From Deltaproteobacteria bacterium (GTDB lineage: Bacteria > Myxococcota_A > Polyangia > Polyangiales > Polyangiaceae), in contig QJWJ01000429.1 of assembly GCA_003235365.1 (NCBI GenBank), forward strand, positions 1 through 54,856: a stretch of 54,856 bases of DNA. Reading direction: 5' to 3'. Positions 48,127-54,856 of this stretch are shown here, one piece after another; the first letter of the stretch is position 1; every line of letters starts with the position of its first letter. Under the pieces are notes generated by a model. The model was given only the letters and a program-made list of their open reading frames with translations. It was not told the origin of the DNA and did not search any database. The translations under genes were made by a program, and so were the position numbers.

Positions 48127-49581
48127 ATGGCCTTACGCTACGACGCCGATTTTCTGGTCACTTTGGTCGCTGTGAGCGCCGCTGCGTGTGCGCTCGAACC
48201 ACCCGAAGGGTCAAGTGCGATCCCTGATGGGCGGTCTCGTGTCAGTTTGGGGCCCGACTTCGGTGCTGGCCGGTTGGGGCCGGTGTTGCGTATCGACGAT
48301 TGCGAGTCGACAGCCACGCTTCCTCGCCTTTTCGTCGGTGAGCTGAGCGACTACCACCGCGCCCGAGCCGACCTCGAGACCTTGCCCAGTACGCTGGCTG
48401 AACGACAGATCGCGTTGTGGAAGGGGGCCCGGTCCGATGAGTCGGCCGTCGCCCTCGGCTGGCTCGAACCAGGGCAGGTCCACTCCTTGGTGGTTGCAGA
48501 CGGCGTCGTGGTGCCGATCCTCCCCGAGGTGGATCCGCCGCGTCTGCGCCGCGTGTGGCCGCCTTCTGACGCAACGGTACGAGCCGCCTACTGCGATGAG
48601 CCGTCCGAGGGGGGACCCGTCGTGTTTGGCGCCCCGTCCCGTTCAGACGGCGACGAGTCTCTCGAGTCGGCACTCAGCGATGGTACCGCGGCGCGTTGGC
48701 GGCCCCTCGACTCCGGCCGTTGCTGGCTGCTCGACGTCGACGGGGCGCTCGATGGTGGCGGCGCGGTTTCTCCGCTCGTTTTTCGAGGAGCGGCAGTCGA
48801 GCCCACGTGGTTCAAGCACGGTGACGCGCTGCCGCACGAAGCCGTTGATTGTGCGGAAAGTGAACTGCCGTTAACCATTGGTTGCGTGTCAGTACAAGAT
48901 GACCGCCTCATCGTGCGCGGCCCGGCAGACCCGACCCTCTGGACGTTTGCCGGCCAGCTTCAAGCCCTCGCAGTGACGGAAGGGCCGCGACGGTCCGTGG
49001 TGCGTGGCTTGGTGCCATCCCAGGTGGTCAAGGCACGTGTTCGGGTACACGCCATGGACGGCAACGAATGGTCCCAGTCAGTCGAGATTCGAGCGGCTGA
49101 GCCACGACCTCACGTGGTCATCAACGAGGTGCTGGCGAACCCCATCGGCGCCGAACCTGCGCAAGAGTGGATCGAACTGTACAACGACGGCGCCGAGCCC
49201 GTAAACCTACGGGGGTGGACGCTCAGCGATGGTACTGGCGAGTCCGTGTTGCCAGATGCAACGCTGGGACCGGGTCGGTACGCGCTGATGGTTACGGCCA
49301 AGTTCGATGTGGCGCCCGACTGGGACGTGGTACCCGCCCCAGGGGTACTACTCTTGAGCGTTTCGGCGATTGGCAAGGGCGGGCTCGCCAACTCCGGCGA
49401 ACCGCTACGCCTCAGTACGAGCGAGGGAGTGGTCGTCAGTCGTTTCCCGCCTTTGGCGTCGCCGGGTGCCGGAGTGAGCCTGGCGCGTCGGGAGCCATGG
49501 TTGCTCGACGACGATGACAGTGCGGTGGCGGAGCACGGCGGTCCGGGAGCGTCTCCGGGTGCAGTCAACGTCGTCGACTGA
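48127..49581 (+). CDS. Lamin-tail-domain lipoprotein
   Basis: The 484-residue protein has an N-terminal hydrophobic stretch ending LVAVSAAAC, a likely lipobox, and a C-terminal lamin-tail domain (from about 330: VVINEVLANPIGAEPAQEWIELYNDGAEPVNLRGWTLSDG). Such secreted LTD proteins are common in myxobacteria; the function is unknown. ATG 48127 is chosen for the signal; the frame is open further upstream but that part overlaps the phosphofructokinase gene. Confidence 0.75.
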   Translation: MALRYDADFLVTLVAVSAAACALEPPEGSSAIPDGRSRVSLGPDFGAGRLGPVLRIDDCESTATLPRLFVGELSDYHRARADLETLPSTLAERQIALWKGARSDESAVALGWLEPGQVHSLVVADGVVVPILPEVDPPRLRRVWPPSDATVRAAYCDEPSEGGPVVFGAPSRSDGDESLESALSDGTAARWRPLDSGRCWLLDVDGALDGGGAVSPLVFRGAAVEPTWFKHGDALPHEAVDCAESELPLTIGCVSVQDDRLIVRGPADPTLWTFAGQLQALAVTEGPRRSVVRGLVPSQVVKARVRVHAMDGNEWSQSVEIRAAEPRPHVVINEVLANPIGAEPAQEWIELYNDGAEPVNLRGWTLSDGTGESVLPDATLGPGRYALMVTAKFDVAPDWDVVPAPGVLLLSVSAIGKGGLANSGEPLRLSTSEGVVVSRFPPLASPGAGVSLARREPWLLDDDDSAVAEHGGPGASPGAVNVVD

Positions 49582-49620
49582 CGCGCGTGACGGGCACGGC
49601 GCGCCGGATGTCTCGGGAGC

Positions 49621-50985
49621 TCAGGTTCCGCCAATCGTCATCTTCGAGACGCGAAACGCCGGAGAGGCGACGGACGACTGCAGCTCGAGGTCGTTGGCCA
49701 CCGCGTCGATGCTCTTCAGCATCTCGTCCAGGTTGCTCGAGATGGTCACCTCGCTCACGGGGAATGCGAGCTTGCCGTCTTCGATCCAGAAGCCCGCGGC
49801 ACCGCGCGAGAAGTCACCGGTGACGGCGTTGAACCCGTAGCCCATCATGTCCGTCACGTACAAGCCGCTCGGTGTGTCCGCAATGAGCTCCTCGGGTGAA
49901 CGGTCTCCGGCCGCTAAGGTGAAGTTGGTCGTACTGGACGAAACGCTCGCGCCGCCACGGCTGCCGCTGTGGGTGCACGGCCTGCCGAGCTTGCGCGCGC
50001 TGTAGGTATCCAGCAGGTAGCTCTGCAGTACGCCGTCTCGCACGACCTCGTTGCGTTGCGACGGAAGACCGTCACCGTCGAACAAGCGTGAACCCGGTCC
50101 GCGGGGCACCAGAGGGTCGTCGACCAAAGTGACGAGCTCACTCGCTACCGGAGTGCCGACTCGGTCGAGGAGGTAACTGCTCTTTCGCCACAGCGCCCCA
50201 CCCAAGATACAGCCGGCGAACGTGCCCACGATCGACTTGGCGGCATCCTTGTCGAAAATCACTGGCGCGACCGTCGATGAAACCTTGCGGGACCCGAGCT
50301 GTCGCAACGTCCGCCGAGCGGCCTCTTCGCCGACGCTCTTGCCGTCCTGGAGGTCGGCGAAATGTCGCCGCGCCGTCCAGTGGTAGCCACGCCGCCGCTT
50401 CTGGCCTTCGTCCATCACGACGGGGACTACGTTCAACGCCGCGTAAGTGCCGGACTGCAGGCCGCTGAACCCGGTCGAGAGCACCAACGCCGAATGTCCT
50501 GAAACGCGTGTAAACGTTGCGCCCTCACTCAACGATAGCCGGGGGTCGGACTCCAGCGCCGCGGCCTCGGCGCGCTGGGCGATGTCGATGGCGCGTTGAG
50601 CGTCGATGTGATCGACCGTGGGGTCGAACAGGTCGAGATCCGGTCCGCCGCCGCGGTAGAGGTCCGAGCTGTCCGCCGGACCAGCGTGAGGATCGGGTTC
50701 GCTCAATTCGAGCAGGGCCATCGCGTCTTCGACACAACGCGCTAGCCCCGCTTCGGAGAGGTCACTCGTTGATGTCAGGGCTGAACGTTGGTCACGAAGC
50801 ACCCTGAGGTAAACCCGGCGATGTCCGGCCTCCTGAACCAGCTCGGTCTTGCCGAGGCGGACCTTGACCGAGAGTTCCCAGCCGGTGCGGGCCGAGGCTT
50901 CGGCGATTGCTGCCCCCGCCGTGCGTGCTCGTGTGACGAGTTGCTCGGCGAGGTTGGTCAGTTCCGATGTGTTCGCGTCGCTCAT
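49621..50985 (-). CDS. pmbA: PmbA/TldE-family protease subunit
   Basis: The 454-residue protein matches TldE/PmbA: AFVRVSG-like ATFTRVSGHSALVLSTGFSG in the middle and DTYSARKLGRPCTHSGSRGG and FSRGAAGFWIEDGKLAFPVSEVTISSNLDEML near the end. It works with TldD in peptide processing (microcin maturation, CcdA decay in E. coli). It lacks the TldD HExxxH, as TldE should. GGGAG precedes ATG 50985; the frame open to 52602 overlaps other genes. Confidence 0.88.
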   Translation of the reverse strand: MSDANTSELTNLAEQLVTRARTAGAAIAEASARTGWELSVKVRLGKTELVQEAGHRRVYLRVLRDQRSALTSTSDLSEAGLARCVEDAMALLELSEPDPHAGPADSSDLYRGGGPDLDLFDPTVDHIDAQRAIDIAQRAEAAALESDPRLSLSEGATFTRVSGHSALVLSTGFSGLQSGTYAALNVVPVVMDEGQKRRRGYHWTARRHFADLQDGKSVGEEAARRTLRQLGSRKVSSTVAPVIFDKDAAKSIVGTFAGCILGGALWRKSSYLLDRVGTPVASELVTLVDDPLVPRGPGSRLFDGDGLPSQRNEVVRDGVLQSYLLDTYSARKLGRPCTHSGSRGGASVSSSTTNFTLAAGDRSPEELIADTPSGLYVTDMMGYGFNAVTGDFSRGAAGFWIEDGKLAFPVSEVTISSNLDEMLKSIDAVANDLELQSSVASPAFRVSKMTIGGT

Positions 50986-51599
50986 CGATCTCCCACTTTC
51001 GCGGCCGGGCGAATGCTGCGCCCAGGGACGTGCGTCTCTGCCAGTTCGTGAATCGGGCGTTGCTGAATCCGCCGCAACGCGAGCGCAGTCCACAGGGTCA
51101 CGCCAGCGACGAGCGCAGTAACCCACAGGACGGAATACCCCAAGGCGCTGCCCGCGATCGGTCTCGTGCCAAAACCGTTGTGAAACTCGAGGTAACTCGC
51201 TTCGACCAGCAGCCGGGGCAGTGCCAGCAGCGAAGCGGTCGCGCAGCCGAGCAGGGCCCCCGCCCCAACGTAGATCAGCACGACGGGTTGGCGTCTGCGC
51301 AGCATCGCCGCGCCGAACGCGAAGCCTGCCAGCGGAGCGAGGGCACAGGCCAGGACCGCCAGGGCCAAGAGGGCGGCCGGCATCGCATCGGCCGCCCACC
51401 AGAACGACAGGCTCCAATCGCCATGAAACGAGACCAGTGAGCCTGCGCTCGGGCCAAACACGAGGACTCCGAACGCGAGGACCACCCAGGCGGCCTCTGA
51501 CTGGAGTGTCGACCGACGTTGCTTCAGCTCGTCCGTCGCGCACCACGCGAAGACCATTCCCAGCAGAATGCCGGTGACGAGCACAGCGATGAGGGGCAT
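50982..51599 (-). CDS. Multi-pass membrane protein, unknown
   Basis: The up to 222-residue protein has about six membrane helices (MPLIAVLVTGILLGMVFAW, AAWVVLAFGVLVFGPSAG, ALLALAVLACALAPLAGFAF and others). I cannot place it in a family. Start uncertain (ATG 51599 or 51650); neither has a clear ribosome binding site. It overlaps pmbA by 4 bases. Confidence 0.65.
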   Translation of the reverse strand: MPLIAVLVTGILLGMVFAWCATDELKQRRSTLQSEAAWVVLAFGVLVFGPSAGSLVSFHGDWSLSFWWAADAMPAALLALAVLACALAPLAGFAFGAAMLRRRQPVVLIYVGAGALLGCATASLLALPRLLVEASYLEFHNGFGTRPIAGSALGYSVLWVTALVAGVTLWTALALRRIQQRPIHELAETHVPGRSIRPAAKVGDR

Positions 51600-51675
51600 C
51601 GACGTACAAGAGCACGCTTCGCGCCGGGAGCCAAGGCGCTTGGTCCCCATGCGCAGTGGGTGCTAGACCGCCGCC

Positions 51676-52470
51676 ATGGATGTCGACAAGCTTCGCCACC
51701 TGCTCGACCGGGTTGCACGTCAACAGACCGACGTTTCCGAGGCGCTGACCGAATTGGCCGAGCTGCCGTTCGTCGATCTGCCCTTCGCGCGCGTCGACCA
51801 CCATCGGACACTGAGGCAAGGCATCCCCGAGGTGGTGTTCGCGCAGGGCAAGACCAGCGATCAGGTGGTCGGTATCATCGCCGAGTTGAAGCGACGGGGT
51901 CATGGGGTGCTCGCCACGCGCTTGCAACCTGAACACTTCGGGGCGTTGAAGCGTCAGTTTCCCGACCTGGCTGTGGACGAGTTCGGCAGGACCGCCCTGC
52001 AGCGAGGCAGCGTTCCCGCGCATCGAGCGCATGCGAAGGTTCTGGTCGTGACGGCGGGCACCTCGGACCTTCCGATCGCAGCTGAAGCCGAGGCGACACT
52101 CAGCGCTTGTGGGATCGAACCCGAACGGGTCACCGACGTCGGCGTCGCTGGATTGCACCGTTTGTTGCCGGAGGTCGAGCGCCTGCGCCGGGCTCACGCG
52201 GTGATCGTCATCGCGGGAATGGAGGGGGCTTTGGCCAGCGTGGTGGGCGGATTGGTCTCTGCGCCCGTCATCGCGGTTCCCACCTCGGTGGGTTACGGTG
52301 CCGCTTTCGAGGGGGTCGCGGCGCTGCTGGGAATGCTCACCTCGTGTGCCGCGGGTGTGACGGTCGTAAATATCGACAATGGGTTCGGCGCAGCCATCGC
52401 TGCGGTGCGAATGGTGGACCGTTTCCTCGTCGTGTCGGCGGATGAGGGCCCCGGAGGCGAGCACCGGTGA
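51676..52470 (+). CDS. larB: LarB, nickel-pincer cofactor carboxylase
   Basis: The 264-residue enzyme carboxylates nicotinic acid adenine dinucleotide in making the nickel-pincer nucleotide cofactor. It has the PurE-like core VLVVTAGTSDLPIAAEAEATL, DVGVAGLHRLL and AVPTSVGYGAAF. It overlaps larC by 4 bases (GTGA). larE and larA are not in the window. Confidence 0.93.
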   Translation: MDVDKLRHLLDRVARQQTDVSEALTELAELPFVDLPFARVDHHRTLRQGIPEVVFAQGKTSDQVVGIIAELKRRGHGVLATRLQPEHFGALKRQFPDLAVDEFGRTALQRGSVPAHRAHAKVLVVTAGTSDLPIAAEAEATLSACGIEPERVTDVGVAGLHRLLPEVERLRRAHAVIVIAGMEGALASVVGGLVSAPVIAVPTSVGYGAAFEGVAALLGMLTSCAAGVTVVNIDNGFGAAIAAVRMVDRFLVVSADEGPGGEHR

Positions 52471-53855
52471 GACACCTGGATCGCGTGCTTCGCCATCGGC
52501 ATGGTCACGACCACGACGACGGCACCTCGACCGCGCCGGTTCACGTCGATGGCGAGCAGGCTGGGTCTCACCACGTACACCCACACCCTCACGCGCACTC
52601 ATCGGAGCCCAGCGACCCGGAGGCGCACCGCGATGCGCTCGCTCGGGGGGCTGGCGCTGGCATGGTTCTGTATCTCGACGCGTTCAGTGGGCTGGCCGGA
52701 GACATGTGCATTGCCGCGCTCGTCGACCTCGGTGTGCCGTTCGACGTGGTGCGCGAGCAGGTGGCCCATCTGAAGCTGTCCGGGGTCGAGCTTCGGTTGC
52801 GCGCGCTGCCTGCGGGCGCCATCGGCGCATCGAAGTTCGACGTGCTGGTCAGCGGGCACCAACCCCAACGAAGCTACGCCCAAGTTCGGCATCTGCTCGA
52901 CGAGTCGGCGCTCGATCCCGGCGTCAAACGACTCGCCCAGGCCATCTTCGCGCGGCTCGCCAAGGCCGAGAGCACCGTGCACCGCGTCGCGTTGGACACG
53001 GTGCATTTTCATGAAGTCGGCGCTGCCGACGCACTGGTCGACATCGTCGGTGCCGCCGCGTGCTTCCAGTACTTGGGGGCACGTGTGCTGTGCTCCGCAC
53101 TGCCCATGGGTCGTGGTCGAGTTCGTTGTCAGCACGGCTGGTTGCCCATTCCCGCGCCTGCGACGCTGTTGTGTTTGGACGGCTTGTGGACGTGTGATGC
53201 CGATGTGGAAGCCGAACTGGTCACGCCCACGGGGGCGGCCATCGTCGGAGAGGTTGCGACGTCATCGGGGTGGCCGGCAATGGTTCCCAAGCGTGTTGGG
53301 TGGGGCAGGGGGACTCGCGACCTGCCCGATCGGACGAATGCCTTGCGTGCCGTTCTCGGCCAGCCGAACCCCGAATTCGCTGCCGGGCATTCAGATGGTC
53401 GTCACGCCGTCGTCGAAGCGAATCTCGACGACGCGACGGGCGAGATACTCGGCCATGCCATCGCCCGCCTGATCGAGGGAGGTGCGCTCGACGCTTGGGC
53501 GGTGCCGGCAACGATGAAAAAAGGGCGGCCAGGTTGGGTGTTGAGTGCGCTGACCACGCGGGAAAACAGGTCTCGCGAAGCGGAGGTCATGCTCCGCGAG
53601 ACGCCCACGATCGGGGTTCGCTGGCGCGACGTCACGCGCGTGGAGCTCACTCGAGACGTGCAAGAGGTGAATACCCCCTGGGGGATCGTGCGCGTGAAGT
53701 ACAGCGGCCAGAATGGGGAGATCCTTCACGCGAAACCCGAGTTCGACGACTGTCAGCGATTGGCGTGCGAGCATGGAGTGAGCGTGTTGGTGGTCGTCGA
53801 GGCCGCGCGCCTGGCGATTGGAACCACGCGCGCTGCTTCCCAAAAAGAGGGTTGA
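52467..53855 (+). CDS. larC: LarC, nickel insertion enzyme
   Basis: The 462-residue protein inserts nickel to finish the nickel-pincer cofactor. The core starts at VLYLDAFSGLAGDMCIAALVDLG and has FHEVGAADALVDIVGAA and EANLDDATGEILG. The GTG start at 52467 gives a His-rich N-terminal leader (HRHGHDHDDG...HHVHPHPHAH) before the core, which could hold nickel. Starting at the internal ATG near 52662 would remove it; the GTGA overlap with larB favours the long form. Confidence 0.9.
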   Translation: MRHLDRVLRHRHGHDHDDGTSTAPVHVDGEQAGSHHVHPHPHAHSSEPSDPEAHRDALARGAGAGMVLYLDAFSGLAGDMCIAALVDLGVPFDVVREQVAHLKLSGVELRLRALPAGAIGASKFDVLVSGHQPQRSYAQVRHLLDESALDPGVKRLAQAIFARLAKAESTVHRVALDTVHFHEVGAADALVDIVGAAACFQYLGARVLCSALPMGRGRVRCQHGWLPIPAPATLLCLDGLWTCDADVEAELVTPTGAAIVGEVATSSGWPAMVPKRVGWGRGTRDLPDRTNALRAVLGQPNPEFAAGHSDGRHAVVEANLDDATGEILGHAIARLIEGGALDAWAVPATMKKGRPGWVLSALTTRENRSREAEVMLRETPTIGVRWRDVTRVELTRDVQEVNTPWGIVRVKYSGQNGEILHAKPEFDDCQRLACEHGVSVLVVVEAARLAIGTTRAASQKEG

Positions 53856-54465
53856 AGTGTGTCTCACCAGCGCTCACATGCGCTGGGAACCGGTTACAGC
53901 CTACGACGCGGAATCGCCACGGAAACGAGGATCGACGGCGCGCGCGGACGGCGGATCTCTGCAGCGTGTCATATATAAGTCGGGTCCGTTTTGGCCGCCC
54001 AGCTGCGGCGTGCATCAGGTGAACAGGCCGGTTGGGAGCAGTGTGTCACCCGACTCGCCATGAGGTGCGATCGGGCCGGTGCGAAAAGTGTGCGACAGCG
54101 CTCGTGTCACACCTCGAACGACATCTGCTCAAAGGTGCGCGGGCACGCGTTCGTGCTGAAAAAGCCGGGTGAAGCGAGTGATGCCCCGAGTGCACCAGCG
54201 GCCGACATTCCGCCGGCTTGACTGAGCCACCAAAGCGACGTGCACCTTCGACTGCAAGGTCCTCCGCGTCCCGTTCACTGTCGGTGAAAACGCCGCGTTA
54301 CATGCCCTAATGTAGGTACGGCAGTGGCCGGCGTGCCGGTTAGCCCAGCCGAGTTTTGTGCTCGGGCTTTAACCTTGACCCCCCTGGGGACGTCGTGTAC
54401 TCCCACGCCACGGTGGGCTGGAGTCAATCTACCCACCGCAATCAGGACCTTACAGGAGAGGTGAT
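53856..54465 (+). other. Spacer between larC and the DUF4215 gene (610 bases)
   Basis: I see no gene or RNA here; short open frames lack ribosome binding sites and coding character. Possible promoter-like bases TTGACC, 17 bases, TACTCC lie at about 54373-54401, upstream of the next gene, but the -10 match is weak. Confidence 0.45.
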
Positions 54466-54856
54466 ATGAAACTTAAACCCAACTCGGCAAGCTTGTGGTT
54501 TGCCGTGCCGCTGGTGGCGATGTCGTTAGTCGCCTGCGGAGATGACGACGGCACCGGGACCGAAGCCGGCGTGGAATGCGGCGACGGCGTCCAAGCCGGC
54601 GACGAAGAGTGCGACGACGGCAACGATGTCGACAACGACGATTGCACGAACGAGTGCATGTTGCCGGCGTGTGGCGACGGCATCGAGCAAGCGGGTGAAG
54701 CTTGCGACGATGGCAACGACGTCGACACGGACGAGTGCACGAACAAGTGCACCGTTCCGACGTGCGGCAACGGCGTCAAAGAGGGCGAAGAAGAGTGCGA
54801 CGACGGTAACAAGGAAAATACCGACGCCTGCACGAATCGCTGCCTCGACGCAGCTT
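54466..54856 (+). CDS. DUF4215-repeat lipoprotein (3' end outside window)
   Basis: The start of a secreted lipoprotein: a hydrophobic signal ending in MSLVAC (lipobox), then an acidic spacer and three cysteine-rich repeats of the kind CGDGVQAGDEECDDGN..DNDDCTNEC (DUF4215, also called Myxococcus cysteine-rich repeat). AGGAGAGGTGAT precedes ATG 54466. The frame is open to the right edge, so length is unknown. This family is enriched in myxobacteria and is the best taxonomic hint here. Confidence 0.85.
   Translation, partial: MKLKPNSASLWFAVPLVAMSLVACGDDDGTGTEAGVECGDGVQAGDEECDDGNDVDNDDCTNECMLPACGDGIEQAGEACDDGNDVDTDECTNKCTVPTCGNGVKEGEEECDDGNKENTDACTNRCLDAA

Noticed and set aside
50986..52602. Long reverse-strand extension of the pmbA frame
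   Set aside because: It runs antisense through larB and part of larC and through another gene; high-GC genomes produce such open frames. PmbA length fits a start at 50985.
54450..54833. Reverse-strand Ser/Pro-rich ORF at the right end
   Set aside because: It is the antisense shadow of the DUF4215 repeats, which have a signal peptide and ribosome binding site on the plus strand.

Overview
The window is a high-GC bacterial chromosome segment dominated by a molybdenum-nitrogenase gene island of about 45 kb (roughly 800 to 45,770). Two short flanks carry unrelated genes. The flanks hint at a myxobacterium-like organism: a lipoprotein with repeats of the cysteine-rich DUF4215 (Myxococcus cysteine-rich) type at the right end, a lamin-tail lipoprotein, and an acidic DADDE-repeat protein at the left end. 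By contrast, the nif genes look like those of Azotobacter and other gammaproteobacteria in order and in protein detail. NifK has the 523-residue length I recall for Azotobacter. NifD and NifK place every P-cluster and FeMo-co ligand at the Azotobacter residue number. The activator is of the NifL-controlled type. I read this as an Azotobacter-like nif island in a non-gammaproteobacterial host, probably acquired by transfer; taxonomy and transfer are inference.

Layout: (1) 3-731, flank: end of an acidic repeat protein and a small 2OG-Fe(II) oxygenase-like gene. (2) 805-6609: a NafY-like carrier with its own NifA site and sigma-54 promoter, cysE, and the proton-translocating transhydrogenase pntAA-pntAB-pntB preceded by two NifA sites and a sigma-54 promoter. 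(3) 6133-14781, minus strand: one operon rnfABCDGE-rnfH-modABC-bfr, coupling electron supply, molybdate uptake and iron storage. (4) 15119-18336: nifL-nifA. (5) 18427-26060: iscA(nif)-nifU-nifS-nifV-orf-nifW-nifM-clpX-SIR2-like. (6) 26179-28516: divergent operons, TrmO/Rieske/NifZ-like (minus) and glutaredoxin/BolA/rhodanese (plus), around twin NifA sites. (7) 28787-41627: nifH-D-K-T-fdx-nifY-orf-nifE-N-X-orf-orf-fdxB-2Fe2S-nifB-fdxN. (8) 41807-44026: nifQ-2Fe2S-orf-lrv. (9) 44080-45765, minus: nifZ-nifX-like-GreA/Rnk-like with its own sigma-54 promoter and NifA site. (10) 45836-54856: DUF502 protein, phosphofructokinase, lamin-tail lipoprotein, pmbA, a membrane protein, larB-larC, and the start of a DUF4215 lipoprotein.

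How the genes work together: NifL would hold NifA inactive when oxygen or fixed nitrogen is present. Free NifA would act at eight exact TGT-N10-ACA sites plus one near-match, each paired with a GG-N10-GC sigma-54 promoter. The target operons make the structural proteins (nifHDK), build and carry FeMo-co (nifB, E, N, X, Y, V, Q), build Fe-S clusters (nifU, nifS, iscA, cysE for cysteine), mature the Fe protein (nifM), import molybdate (modABC) and supply low-potential electrons (Rnf, several ferredoxins). The transhydrogenase seems to be part of the same regulon, which is unusual. I see no flavodoxin nifF, draT/draG, insertion sequence, CRISPR array, tRNA or rRNA in the window.

The least explained parts are these: the 394-base nifD-nifK spacer, which can fold on a 19-bp closing stem with a competing alternative hairpin; a duplicated 24-bp sigma-54 promoter in front of nifH; the SIR2-like gene ending the nifU operon; and the small TrmO/Rieske/NifZ-like operon.
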